A DNA stretch of 64,000 nt from Metaphire vulgaris. Lineage: Eukaryota; Annelida; Clitellata; Crassiclitellata; Megascolecidae. A model generated the notes under the pieces. That model ran no database searches and was not told where the DNA came from. It saw nothing but the letters and a program-made list of their open reading frames with translations. Position numbers and translations under genes: made by a program. Position 1 is the first letter of the stretch. Every line of letters starts with the position of its first letter. Positions 22,061 through 63,880 of this stretch are shown here, in pieces. The stretch spans positions 4,386,816 to 4,450,815 of the forward strand of contig CM030835.1 of assembly GCA_018105865.1 (NCBI GenBank), in the 5' to 3' direction.

Positions 22061-23375
22061 CAATGTTCCCTCTAAATTTTGTTGAGTGTGCGCGGAAAAG
22101 TATAGTGCCTGAGCGGCACACTTTCATGCCTGAGCAGTGTGAGCACCTGAATTGTTTCACAGATGTCAACTCAAAATCACTGCCCGGTGGTTGGAAATTG
22201 CTGCGCGGCGTTTTCTTGTCATGTGCGCGGCCGCGCAGGCGCGTAGCTTAGAAGGAACATTGCCCGGGTCTCCAGGGCCGCCGAGAGAAATTCCGGGCCC
22301 CGGAACAAAAAATTTACGGGCCCTTAAGAAAAATTTATCAAGTCTCCGAAAAACCTGACAAGCAAAAAAACGTTATCAACTCTCCAAAAACAGCCTGAAT
22401 AGCAAAAAAAGACCTTATCGTCACCGGTTCTGGGCCCCTGAAAACTCAATGGGCCCCGGTACAATGTACCGGCTGCACCCCCTCTCCTCAGGCCTGCGGG
22501 TCTCTGCCCAGATCCCAGTACTAGAGAGGTTAATAACCGTCAGGATTGTCGCAAAAAACAATGGCTGTGACTTAAGTCACGCCTGAACTGCTGTGACACG
22601 AATGTATAGCCATCATTATTATATTTTGCAATATAGACACATTAATAATAATAGGGTGGAAAGTGACGGATTTTTCTACTCCACTGACATCACTGCAAGG
22701 TGTTTGAAGGGTCCAAGTTTTTTTCCAGGGTTTTCCAGTCCAGGGTTTTATTTTCGAAATTTGAGCGAAAATTTGTGGTGTCGTAGAGATTTCATATTTG
22801 CACCGATTGAAGCCCCGTCGATGTCTACAAGGAATCTGGACCCGCATTTTGGATATCTATTAGATATCTGACTGCTTTAAAGGTTTGAATATCTATAGGC
22901 CTAAAATGTATAGTCATCATTATTATATTTTGCAATATAGACACATTAATAGGGTGGAAAGTGATGGATTTTTCTACTCCACTGACATCACTGCAAGGTG
23001 TTTGAAGGTTCTAAATAGAAATTTGGGTGAAATATCGACATGAATTTTTGGGTCGCCCGAAAATTTTTCATGGACTATTGTCCAGGGTTCTTTTTCGAAA
23101 TTTGAGCGAAAATTTGTGGTGTCGTAGAGATTTCATATTTGCACCGATTGAAGCCCCGTCGATGTCTACAAGGAATCTGGACCAATGTTCCCTCTAAATT
23201 TTGTTGAGTGTGCGCGGAAAAGTATAGTGCCTGAGCGGCACACTTTCATGCCTGAGCACCTGAATTGTTTCACAGATGTCAACTCAAAATCACTGCGCGG
23301 TGGCTGGAAATTGCTGCGCGGCGTTTTCTTGTCATGTGCGCGGCCGCGCAGGCGCGCAGCTTAGAGGGAACATTG
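22061..23375. mobile_element. Inner composite bounded by two copies of a CAATGTTCCC MITE
   Basis: Copy 1 is 22061-22262 and copy 2 is 23183-23375. Each starts caatgttccctctaa and ends in ggaacattg. The sequence left of copy 1 (gcagagac) and right of copy 2 (gcagggac) match at 7 of 8, while the two inner borders do not. The short sister element at 24220 has gcagggat at the matching place. The 1.3 kb segment therefore looks like one insertion. Confidence 0.7.
22600..23182 (+). repeat. Tandem duplication, about 300-bp unit
   Basis: Two copies share 'catcattattatattttgca', 'ctccactgacatcactgca' and 'gattgaagccccgtcgatg', starting near 22600 and 22908. The second has small deletions. It is passenger DNA of the inner composite. 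Confidence 0.85.
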
Positions 23376-23518
23376 GCAGGGACACCCGAGCAAATCGTGC
23401 AATCTGCAAAGAAATTATAATTTGGGGTGGGGTGATGAGGAGGGGTAGTCTGAGCCTGGTCCTCGTTGTGTAGATTACATTAGACCCACCCAGCCAACAA
23501 AACCCAGCGCCGCCCCTG

Positions 23519-24219
23519 TAGCACTAGTCTTTGCCCTGTCCAATTTCAAACGGTATCAATTTTATAATATTTTTGTGGTCTATAAAACCTGTAATACAAG
23601 AAACCAGCTCTCTTAAGCGCCATCTTATCTCTCGATTGATTTTTTTTAGACATTTGACAGATTATAGATTTCTGAAAGACTTTGTATAGTGTCGTTTCAA
23701 ATGGATCATTATTTTTCGTGGCATTTCGAAAGCTCTAGAAAAAAATTGAGACAGAATATATTGACAATTCTAGTACGGTCTGACACAACAAAGATGGGGA
23801 CACAAGAATATGTGGTTTTAATTCGTTTCATCACTCTTCTGAATTTTTGCATATCTATAGCCTACTGTAGCACTAGTGCTTGCCCTGTCCAATTTCAAAC
23901 AGGGTAACAATTTTATAATATTTTTGTGGTCTATAAAACCTGTAATACAAGAAACCAGCTCTCTTAAATTAAGCGCCATCTTATCTCTCGATTGATTTTT
24001 TAGACATTTGACAGAAATAAGATTTCTGAAAGACTTTGTATAGTGTCGTTTCAAATGGCTCATTATTTTTCGTGGCATTTCGAAAGCTCTAGAAAAAAAT
24101 TGAGACAGAATATTTTGACAATTCTAGTACGGTATGACACAACAAAGATGGGGACACAAGAATATGTGGTTTTAATTCGTTTCATCCCTCTTCTGAATTT
24201 TTGCATGTCTATAGCCTAC
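23519..24219 (+). repeat. Two tandem copies of a 350-bp unit
   Basis: Unit 1 is 23519-23867 and unit 2 is 23868-24219. Both start tagcactagt and end ctatagcctac. They differ by few substitutions and short indels. The border between them has an extra 'tg', the same two bases that end the hAT element preceding unit 1. Confidence 0.88.
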
Positions 24220-24406
24220 CAGGGGCGGCGCTAGAGGGTGGGTCCACACCCGCCCAGTCTCGGGCAGGGATACCCGAGGAAATAAGCAAATCTGCAGAGA
24301 AATTATGATTTGAGGTTGGGTGATGGGGAGGGGCAGTCTGAGCCTGGTCCTGGTTGTGTAGATTACATTAGAACCACCCAGCCAACAAAACCCAGCGCCG
24401 CCCCTG
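24220..24406. mobile_element. Short intact hAT MITE copy
   Basis: 187 bp with near-perfect inverted ends caggggcggcgctag and cagcgccgcccctg. Its interior (gtctcgggcaggg, gcagtctgagcctggtcct) matches the two outer parts of the long copy at 22002-23518. This shows where the 1.3 kb insert entered. Confidence 0.85.
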
Positions 24407-24414
24407 TATTCGAC

Positions 24415-26378
24415 AGGACTTTCATTTATTTGATGTCCCTCGTTCTTGTACAGTCAATGGCGTTAGTGTGTAGCCTAGTATGGAATGGCTTCATGGTGTG
24501 CTCTATTTCGAACCCTGTCGAACGAAATTGAGAATGATTAATGATATTATTGATTATTATCGCAAGGTTTGAATTAAGCAATGACGAAGGAGCAAGAGGA
24601 AAATGTGGATTTTGTGGGAGAATTTCTTCAAATCGATTCGATTTTTACACATCTAGGGCCTATGCAACCTCTATTCAACAGGCGTTCAATTCAGAGGCGG
24701 TCCGAGGGTATGCGGCGTCCGGGGGCAAAGTGCACCGTTGGCGCCCTTAACATTGCTGACGAACAAACAAAAAGGCCGTCACATTGTTTTCGGCGCCCCT
24801 CAGAGGCGTAGCCAGGAATTTGATTTGTCAATGGCACTGGACGAATCAACAGGTTGCTGTCGTTGCAGATGGCCATTTAACAGGAATAAGGAATTGGCTG
24901 CCAATGTTAAACCTTGGAAACAAAGACGCGACAGCAGTTGGATGAAATGGACAAATCCTAACGGCCAAGGAACAACAATCGTTTAATTAGATTAGATGTA
25001 ACTGACATGGTAATAGACTTGTGGTGTGAATTAATCTAATGCCATTATAGAGCCATAGCTAGGTCTACTGTTTGCCATCTTTGCTGACACATGTTCTTCA
25101 TCAACTTCTTCATGTCCTGTGCTAATATTATGCAGAGAACAGATTGAAAAATTATAGAACCCAGGTAGTTGGTGAAGCACTTATTAGTTAACAGAACTTG
25201 AATCTTATAAATAAAATGTATTTGACCAATTGTCTCAACATATATTGACACTCAAGAAACATCTACGATGTAAGTTACTTGGCTTGATGCAGGCTAATGC
25301 AGTAAATACTGTAATAATCTGGCATCAAACAGAAACCTGAGAACAAGAGTTTGAGAAAAACTTTCAATCAATACAAACTGTTTGAATAAAGAAAAGCAAT
25401 AAAGTCAGTTTTTAAAATACTACAAAGCATACTAGACATTACAACTCAACAAATTTCAAAGCAGTCATTCGGTGCAATGCGAAAACTGCTCTCACTAATA
25501 TTCTGATCCACCCTAACACCCATCCGATGCAGCGTACACAAAGCACATTGAATGCTAAAAATGCTTTTTATCTTCAGGCACACATATTTTAATAAACACA
25601 GACTGAAAGCTAAGATGAGCGGGAAGACTAACAACAGAGAGCCAAAAAGACACAAACCGTCTTCTCTCTTCAAGCCTTTCAACAGTTTAGTGATTCCTCA
25701 AGGGATAGACAGTCATTTAAAATGAAGTCAAATCTAGCTTCAAAAGAAGAACTTTTAAAATAATGTCTCCATTTACCATCCGATTGTCTGCCTAAAGCCA
25801 TCAATCAGACACATTTTAGACGAGTAAGTGATCAGAATGAATACGCTCAAACTGAACTTAGAAAAACCACAAAAATATATAATTAGATAAACAATTTCCC
25901 AAACAGTAATGATTGCTTCTAAGAAAGCAGTCAGAAGAAATCCAACATATCAGTGAAACAAAGAAGTGATTCAACTGAATAACCCCTTGATAAAATGGGC
26001 TTCAGCACACCATTTCCACAAATATGTGTACATTTTACAAAACTGCACCAGGAACAACACATAAACATGTCTTTACACCGGCATACATAAAACTAATCTC
26101 TTCTTTAGTCCTGAATGATAATCCACCAAACCTCTAACCTTAAGAACAAAACAACCTCCAAGGGTTGTTGAAATTAATCCCAAAACACTGCGTGCAAGTT
26201 ATATTTACAATATTTACAATTAAAACGATTAATCTATCTGAACCATGCAGGTGATAAAAGCATCTGAACAAAGATTGGATTGTTCCTGGATGAATTGAAG
26301 GTGTCAGACACTGATTCTGCGTGGATCCTGACATAGAATAATTTGCCTATTGTGTAAACTGTTTGGCAAAACTGCATA
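24415..26378. other. VGLL upstream to RABL2 downstream spacer, no gene recognised
   Basis: Isolated hAT-like ends (gaggcggtccgagggtatg near 24693, cagaggcgtagccagg at 24807) sit in otherwise plain AT-rich sequence. The part below 26378 probably includes the RABL2 3' UTR. No supported ORF on either strand. Confidence 0.5.
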
Positions 26379-29300
26379 TCAGCTAGAAGAAGTAACTTCA
26401 TTTTCTTCAGAGTTTGCTGAAGATGCCAATTCCATACTCTGCAAATTATCAACAGAACAGAAATTAGTCAATTATTTAAAATTTCTTACTTAGACTTGGG
26501 TCCTCCTGTCCTCTCTGGAACATTGGGCGACGAGTCTTCTCCAGCTGGGACAACGATCATTGGCAAATTCTCTTGCTTCAGCTTGCTATCTCTAACCACA
26601 TCTCTTTCATGTCTTCTGTGAGTGTGTTGCCATGTTATCCTCGGTCTTCCTCTGCCTCATCTCCCATCTTCTTGTCTCCAGTCCACTGCTTGAGCTGCGG
26701 GTCTTGACGGTGGCATTTGCACCGTCAAAACCCGCAGTTGTTGCAAATTTAAACTGTCACCTTAGCAAAAACTTCTGAGTAATATAAACACTCAAAGACG
26801 CATCTCAAGAATGAGTAAGTGAAAGACAACACAATGCACAGCAAAATAATCCGGACTTACAAATCCAGTTTAAAAGTCCATCAAATATGCTTTGAAAAGA
26901 TTTACCTCAAGTTCCTTCATAATTTCATCCATAAAGTCCGTAGAATTATTCTTGTATGCCAGAGCAACATTGATAGCATCTCGAAAACACTGCAAAAGAA
27001 TAAAAATAAAAACAATGAAACTCACCGGATATATCCATAAAAGTTGGTTTAAAATTCTCAAGTTTAGCCAAGTTATCGCACCTCTTAATCTTAGAAAACT
27101 AACCTGTGTAACTATGGGCGACAAAACATACTCAACTAATCTCTGATTCTCTGGTACATCTACCGTAATCACAATATTCGACACAACAGTTGTTATCAAC
27201 AACACATCTGTGGCATGAAAATTCTACACAGATTTCAGGTCACTGCTTCGGTTTCAATAGTTCTAGCAGTTTTAATACCCACTATTCTTGTCAATGAACT
27301 GCATGCTGATAAAATGTGAGTAATTACCTTTACTACATTACTTCCATCCGATGCTGAGACAAAATAAAATGGCAATCTGTGCTTTTTTGCAAAATTGAAA
27401 CTCTTCTTAGTAACAGAATTATCGACTGAAATATAAAGATCAAACCATTTTCGAAAGAAATAATAAAAACTGGAATCCACATCTCTGTAATTGACAAATA
27501 AATTCATACAAATGGTCAAAAATTCACTCCATTGAAACACATGCAATAGAATAAGTAGAGGTGCACCGATTATCGGCTGGCCGATAACCGATTTTTACAC
27601 TAAGAGCAGCAAGCTAATAGTTCTCCCACCACCAAATGAAAAATGGAAAAACTGAGAAATGTACACATTTTGGTAAATTTTGCTCCTGGTTTTTTTATCA
27701 ATTTTTGGGATGGATGCAAAATTAGCACAAGATGATAGATGAAAGCCAAATTAAAGGCATGGAATGAAAATACTCATAAATTACCATCGATTTTGTTTGC
27801 TGCACAGAGGCATGGAATTTCAGGTCGATAATCTCGAAGCTCTTTATACCAGTTAGGAAGATTCTTATAAGTGATTTTTCGTGTAATGTCAAACACCTAT
27901 GAAACGCAAAATTACCACAAGATCCTCAATACTTTTCGCGTGTAAAAAGTTAATTCTTTTCGTTTATCTTCCTTAAATAAGCAATTATATATCTATATGG
28001 AAATTGAAGCCAATTATTATAATATCATCAAATGACCCCAAAAATCAATTCATAACTATAACTGCATCAATATTTATTTTATGACAGCTTAATAATAATC
28101 TGGCAAAGCTTACTAAAATACATGCATGAGCTTGATGATAGTAAGATGGATGCATGTTTGAGAATCTTTCCTGACCTGCAGTGTCCCAAAAATCTAAACA
28201 TTAAAGAAAATACAAGTCAATATGTTAATTCCATAGCATCTGATTGGGAATTTTTACTTACGGACTCACAAATGATATTGATCATCCAATAATGTTTCAA
28301 CTACACATGCTGTATCGAGTCTTGGCAAAATATGTTTTCATTTCATCTTCCAGTTATAAGTACTATTATCCAACTAACTGGATACAAATATTTTCACACT
28401 CCTACCACTCATAGAGTATTTGTATGTCTTTACTTTGAATATGTCCAGACCATTATGAAGTAAAGGCCTCTAAATTTGTAGAAATGTCTATTGATTTTAG
28501 AAAAATTTTACCTCTGGAAATGCTAGTAACCAATACTACTAAGGTTCATCCACAACAAAAGCATCTTACAATATATTCCAGGACTTAAGAAGTTTGCTTG
28601 CAAAAGCAAATCATATTTCTAGCTGGAGTGACTTCCCAGATCGCACCCACAAAATATTCAGATATTCAGTTTTTTTGTCTAGGTCCATATTATTTGCTTT
28701 AAAATTTCAGAAGTTAGCATCATTATAACTTCATGTTTACATACCAACATGAACCTCTTTATCATTGATATTTGTTTTGTATTTGAACAAAGTCAGAGCA
28801 TATGTAGACAACTGTTGAGGTTGACTAGAATGAACCATCAAGGCAAATCACCATATGACAATTTATGAAATATATAATACATTTATTAAAAATGCAACAA
28901 GTAATTTCCACAGTGCAATAGGAGAGATACATAATGTAAATAAATGCAAAGCATATTAGAACCAGGTCGTGTAAATACGACAATAAAGCACCAATAAAAT
29001 CAACTGTTCCTCTTTAAAATTTCAAAGGATACTATCCATCCATCAGAAATCGTTCGACAAGTCTATAAATATGTAAAGTTAAAATTCTTTAGATCACCTG
29101 AAACAATGCTTTGCCGCAAAATCCTAATAAATATCTTGGTAATAAGTGACTCAGCAATTATTAATTTTCAACATTTCAAGAGCATCTACCAAACATGTAG
29201 TCAATGTCAAAGTCATGGTCTTGCTGGAGTCTTTCTTCTGCGTTATTTTTACATTTTCTATTGTCAGATACACCAATGAACAGTTCAGGGCATCTATCAA

Positions 29301-29613
29301 AGTTTATAGTGGAGATTTATACCCACTCAAATATTTATACCCTCCCCCAATTCCTGGCTACGCCTCTGGCACTCTCTATAATATGATTGCCAAAAATAAT
29401 GGGAATTTATTATGAAATCTCGTAAAAGTAGTTTTTGAACGAGTCCGCACAAGCCAAGCGAGAGTTTCTGTGACCGGCACATCAGATCAACGAGCACCCT
29501 GGAGGCTGGACGACTCACTTGGACTTCCCGACGGCGCTGTCTCCCAGACAGATGATCTTGACCTTCTCAACGCCGTCCACCGGAGCCTGGTCGTAGTTCG
29601 GCAGATCGGCCAT
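26379..29613 (-). CDS. RABL2: RABL2, Rab-like small GTPase, 8 exons
   Basis: Exons in gene order: 29519-29613, 29033-29062, 28745-28824, 28114-28193, 27785-27896, 27328-27425, 26906-26989, 26379-26438. They total 639 nt (212 residues) and every phase agrees. Motifs: KIICLGDSAVGKSK (P-loop), LVERFLMDGYQPQQLSTYAL (switch I region), FWDTAGQERF (switch II), ANKID for NKxD, and FVSASDGSNVVK. The RABL2 signature DFMDEIMKELE follows, and the protein ends in an acidic/Ser tail without prenylation cysteines, as in the family. Exon 2 is a 30-nt microexon. RABL2 binds the IFT-B complex at the cilium base and promotes anterograde IFT train entry. Vertebrate RABL2 has about 229 residues. The last exon is short and was chosen by phase and composition; an alternative ORF at 26488-26580 is a LINE remnant. 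Confidence 0.93.
26485..26690 (-). mobile_element. LINE reverse-transcriptase C-terminal remnant in RABL2 intron 7
   Basis: Read in three frames on minus it gives GRPRITWQHT, then LTEDMKEMW, then CPSWRRLVAQCSREDRRT. This order is typical of the tail of non-LTR endonuclease/reverse-transcriptase proteins. Frames are broken, so it is dead. Confidence 0.72.
26695..26737. repeat. 18-bp-arm hairpin in RABL2 intron 7
   Basis: The arm ctgcgggtcttgacggtg pairs with caccgtcaaaacccgcag at 17 of 18 positions around a 7-nt loop (gcatttg). It is directly beside the LINE remnant. Confidence 0.85.
29346..29370. repeat. Solitary hAT-type end upstream of RABL2 exon 2
   Basis: The string attcctggctacgcctctg is the reverse complement of hAT-type ends seen elsewhere in the window (cagaggcgtagccagg). 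No partner end lies within the intron. Confidence 0.5.
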
Positions 29614-32600
29614 TGCGCATTGATCGCTGTAATTCCTTCCTTCCTATTCTTCTTTTTGCGGTGGAAGACAAGGAGCGGATCTCCAACGACAACTATATCA
29701 AGGCTTTGCAACTATGCGCCACCGCAGACGACAAACAACGCCCTCCGAGAGATTCAAAACCCAGTGACGTCAGTTGTTGAAGTCGCCACAAAACTCATTT
29801 TATTCTTAAAGATTAGAATTACCGGTATTCAAAGCTGTAGGCCTACATTTACAACTTTGCCGGTATTTATGTTGTTGTATTTATGTTGTTTATTCGGCTT
29901 CATCGCCGCTATAATTGCTATAAAACTGGAGTTGGGATTATATTTGCCAATTTATTATAAGGATGCTTTACTGTGATTAATTATCAAATGTCCTGGTTTT
30001 CAACATGAAATTTGCTACTAAATCATCATTATTATTGCAGTTGGTACGCTTTGGTTACTATACTGACTATTGTTTTGAAGCCATCTCGAATTGGCGTCCA
30101 CGCAACTAGAACCCAGAATTAATGCCAACACTCTGGACTTGTCAGCATGTAACTTAAATGTATAGCATTGGTACATATGAATATACAGGTTCTATCCAGA
30201 ACATCAGAAGTAAAAGGTGTGCTATTGGAGGATACAGGTTTCTCACACATTAGATGCCCCCGGTTGTCACATAGGTAGGTAATCACAAATTGAAACCAGT
30301 TACATGATGGGTCATGGATGCATATCGCGCATGATTGCTAAGATACTGAATGAATTACGCCTATAATATGGAGGCTTGGCAAATCCAGAGTCTTGGATTT
30401 TGTGACATCATGAAATTAAAATGATCATTTATTTAAGTCTTTCAGTCATTCACACCAAAGACATCCTCAAATATTTCTATTGTTAGTCATTATGTAAGGA
30501 CCCAAATTAAATTATCTTCACAATATATAAATATATTAAATACTGCTGGCAGATATTAACACAAATTTGTAACATGATTGCAAATGTAACTGCATTATAT
30601 CTTCTACGAAGCGAGTTCAGTCATAACTAAACAGATTTTATTTGATTATATGAATCTTCAGTTATTTTTTTAGTCTCAAAATTATTATTTCAAACAATTA
30701 ATAAAAATAAATAATTGCAACAACACTCAGCTTCTAAAGTGAACTGGCTTAAATTATTTCATTAATTTTCATATTGGCTTATTATGTGTTCAAGGTGATA
30801 TATTACTAAGACATGACTTACAGAGTTACACCCCAAAATAGATTTAAAGAATAAAAAATAAATACATATAGGTATTACATATAATTGTATTTTACTCCTC
30901 TCTATAGAATAGCACAGCACATTTTATTAATGACAGTGAAAAACATAACTAAAGCATTTTAAAACTGATTTCACCCATAACTTATATCTGTTAGAAATAA
31001 CGATTTAAAACATTAAACAAAACGATAATTGTCAGATCATAAATGAAACAAATCAAGTCGTTATTTAACAATTAATTGACTTACATAGATGTGAAATTCA
31101 CCACTAAGAGCAATAAACATCAGACAACAAAACAGTGAACAAGACTATCTATGGTAAGTTAAGTTTGTTTCTCCTTATAAAAATTGCACATAAATGCTGC
31201 AAACACTGTCAGAGTTCAAGCACACAAGAAAATCTGTTTAAATGCACGAATACAATTACATGTTTTTACCAGTTCTAGTGTCTGTCGCTTCACCACAAAC
31301 AGTCAGAACCCTTTGCATCTATAGCAAAGGCTAGCAGTACATGTTTCACAGCTTTATCATTCAACAACAGCTTGCAGTGATCTCTGGACTTATTAACTCC
31401 GACACCTTTTGCAGACCTGCCCATCAAATGACCTTGCGTACAAAGGATATTCTGGGCGTTCGATTAGAAATCCGAAAGCCCTTAACACACAATGGACCTG
31501 CACACCATATCAGAAATCAGCACGATCATGATCGTAAAGTGGCTACTGATCTAATAGAACAAGTACTGTACATGTAAAATGATCATCATAGAAAGGCTCT
31601 TCAAATGTCTGAAAATCTGTCACATAAAACTGTACTGACTAAAGGCAAATCAAAATTGCACAGAATGCAAATAAACTTGTAAAATAACATACACTAAAAG
31701 TAAGCACTGTAAAGATAAACCTCTAAACAAAGACTGGAATGCATTGTAATGCTTTAAATTATAAACTACAGTACAACCTCAACAGGTTTGCACAGCAAAA
31801 TACTTAACCACAACATCAAAAACTGCAGCTAGCTGCAAAGAAGCTATGCAGACATTGACTTCAAACAATGCTTAATTTTTCCTGTTTTATAACAATATAT
31901 ATATAAACTAACAGAATCTCAACTGTTAGGGAATTAGATAACTAAACAAAAAGGCATTAACTGTCTTGTCTGATCTCACTTGTCCCTATCTGTACGAATG
32001 TCTCTGATGCAAAATGCAAATGAAACTACATTCATAATCATATTGATCAACATGAAATGAGACCAGTAGGGAAAATGATATTAAAATTTTGAAACAGTCC
32101 ACCAGGTTTCCTAAACGTCACCTTTTCCAACGTCATTTCTAAATACTTCCCGATCCGCACCATGAATTGCATTTATCTTCATCATACTAACCTGAATATT
32201 TAACCTTTAAAGTTTAGCAATTTTTGAATAATTTTTAACAGCAAACACAAATGGCAACACATAAGAGAAAGATAAAGCCATATCAGAAAAACTTCATAAG
32301 CCTAATGCAAATGATGTTGAAACAAATTTAATGTTAACTGTAATGTAACGCTCGTCCATTTTACATTGAGTTACAAATAGTTGCCCAGTTAAGGGGTTAA
32401 ATCATAAGAGCAGCTGTTATAATTCTATACTTGACTAAAAGCAGGATAATCAATAAGTGATATGATTATGACTAATATCAGTAAGAATTGTAACCAGTTT
32501 TCTTCAATAAGCCATTAATATAGCTGCAATAGGTGCATACTTGCAAAAACAAGAAAACGTTAAAGCTAAAACATAACTAGCAGCAGTATGCTTGCTTATC

Positions 32601-33559
32601 AGCAATAATACTGATAAATCACAAAAGGTATTTACAAATTGTTTCATAATTTTGCTAATAATTGAAAATGCTCTGTGCTAAAAATTCACAAAAGTGATAA
32701 CAACACATAATGTCAACATATTTTAAGGCAATTCATAATAATGAGACCTCAAAACAAAAACACAAAGTGGCTAGATATAATAATGATTCACATAAATAAT
32801 CTATAAATACAAATAACTGCATTTTAGAATAAAATTGAAAGTATCTATATCTAATCCTATAAGTGAACCATAAACTGTATATACGACAAGCGATTGTAAT
32901 TGTAAGCTGCTATAGTGATTAGAAATTAAACTTATCAAAGAAATTACTAACAGTAGACATAACTATTGCAAATTAATTGCACCCAGAACACAACAGATGC
33001 AAAACAATATTCCAGACTATATTAACTGCATAAACAGTATTCTACCATCTTAGTATAATGATGAATGAATGTATGATACTTCTAATGGGATGTTACTGAA
33101 TTCTGAGTAAAAACATAGCTGACATCATTCTACAAATAGCCTATGCCACATAGGTATAATTCATGGCATAAATTACATAAAATTATCAATGATAATAACA
33201 AGTTTGTATCTCACTTGCCAATAACTGTAGCTAGAACATTTTGGCTTCCTAACATCAATACTAACTGATGTGAAATGGATCCTTATTGCATTTGATGGTG
33301 AAGGTTGGACAGTTAATTGTATAAAAGAAAATGCCTGAAATCAGCAGTAACATGTCAAATAAACAAAACCAATCCAGCAAGCCACAGGGCTTTCAGCAGC
33401 ATCAAAGACCACAATCGCATGTGCAGGATACAAACACCACAAATGCAAATGCAGTCTGTTCAGCTTACAACTGAAATGAAGGAGTGTACACCAAAAACCA
33501 ATCAATTTAAGTCTATAATCAGAACAAATTCTTCAAGCAACTCTAGAAATGGGAATTTT
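29614..33559. other. RABL2 upstream to tomosyn downstream spacer
   Basis: The 29614-29760 part is CpG-richer and is the likely RABL2 promoter/5' UTR. From about 30400 to 33300 the DNA is strongly AT-rich with no supported ORF. Much of it could be a long tomosyn 3' UTR, since several AATAAA-like strings occur on minus, but I cannot place the end. Confidence 0.45.
32350..32400. repeat. Partial TTAA MITE, third copy
   Basis: The stretch ends cagttaaggggttaa, as does the element at 47991-48070. Its interior (gtccattttacattgagt) is the inverse of that element's interior. The other end is missing. Confidence 0.6.
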
Positions 33560-33810
33560 TGCATAACATTACACAATACGGCGAAGACTGTCAAGTTCGG
33601 AGAACGTTCATTCTCGCGTGGAAATCACCTCCTTCTGGAATACTTTGCTGGATAGCATGTCATCTGTCACCTCCTTTGGAGAGTTCGCGAGCAAACTAAA
33701 GACGCATTTATTCAACATCTCGTTTCCACGCTCCTTGTAAAGCGCCCTTGACTTTGGCCCTTGCTATGTTACAGCGCTATATAAATTGCCATGAACAATA
33801 ACAATACACA
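33560..33810 (+). mobile_element. LINE 3' end fragment
   Basis: Frameshifted reading on plus gives WNTLPDSM and SFGEFASKLKTHLFN, typical of the C-terminal tail of CR1/L2-like reverse-transcriptase ORFs. It is followed by a 3' tail (ccttgtaaagcgccc ... gctatataaattgccatgaa) shared with 49985-50065 and 56865-56945. Confidence 0.7.
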
Positions 33811-34241
33811 TATATGAATTCGTGAAAGGAATTCATAAATTCATTTTCAAAAGGAATTGAAAACCTACAGGATACTGACAGTGAATGATCTCCAAAGGTT
33901 TAGTTCATTCATGCCAAGATAATACTCAAGCAGAATATGGCATTGCAAAAATGATCACTGATATTGACAAATCTGTCAAATAATCACTCTAAACATGAAA
34001 AATCGAGTGAATCCTCAAAAAATTAAGCTAACTTTAGCATTCGACATGCTACAATCTGGCCCAAAAACAATAATATTGTTCTTAGAACAAAGAGGCAAAG
34101 CTTTTAATTCCTTGCAATGCCCATGGGGCAAACCAAATAGCAAGATGCTGCAAATATCCACACGAAAAATCATCCAACGACAGAACAACAAAAGTGACAA
34201 TATGTCTGCACAGGTAAACACCTTTTGATGATCTAACAGGA

Positions 34242-63880
<29,639 letters not shown>

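Larger units (their letters stand above)
22002..24406. mobile_element. Composite hAT-type element flanked by perfect 8-bp TSD
   Basis: The left end cagggcggcgctag at 22002 and right end cagcgccgcccctg at 24406 are inverted repeats. The outer flanks are identical, tattcgac, at 21994-22001 and 24407-24414. Inside are a long hAT copy (22002-23518), two tandem units of about 350 bp (23519-24219) and a short complete copy (24220-24406). Internal element borders lack this target duplication. The whole 2.4 kb therefore appears to have inserted as one block. It carries no coding potential that I recognise. Confidence 0.8.

Noticed and set aside
26488..26580. Possible RABL2 C-terminal exon on minus (NLPMIVVPAGEDSS)
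   Set aside because: Its neighbouring frames read as a LINE C-terminus and no acceptor in phase is convincing. The short exon at 26379-26438 fits phase and the acidic family tail.
24807..29370. One 4.5-kb hAT element spanning RABL2
   Set aside because: The two ends are inverted, but the flanks (gcgcccct, gcactctc) do not match, and the span covers a conserved gene. They are two separate fragments.
29470..29976. 168-codon plus-strand ORF with hydrophobic end
   Set aside because: It is the antisense of RABL2 exon 1 and its upstream region; the minus strand carries the clear P-loop exon.
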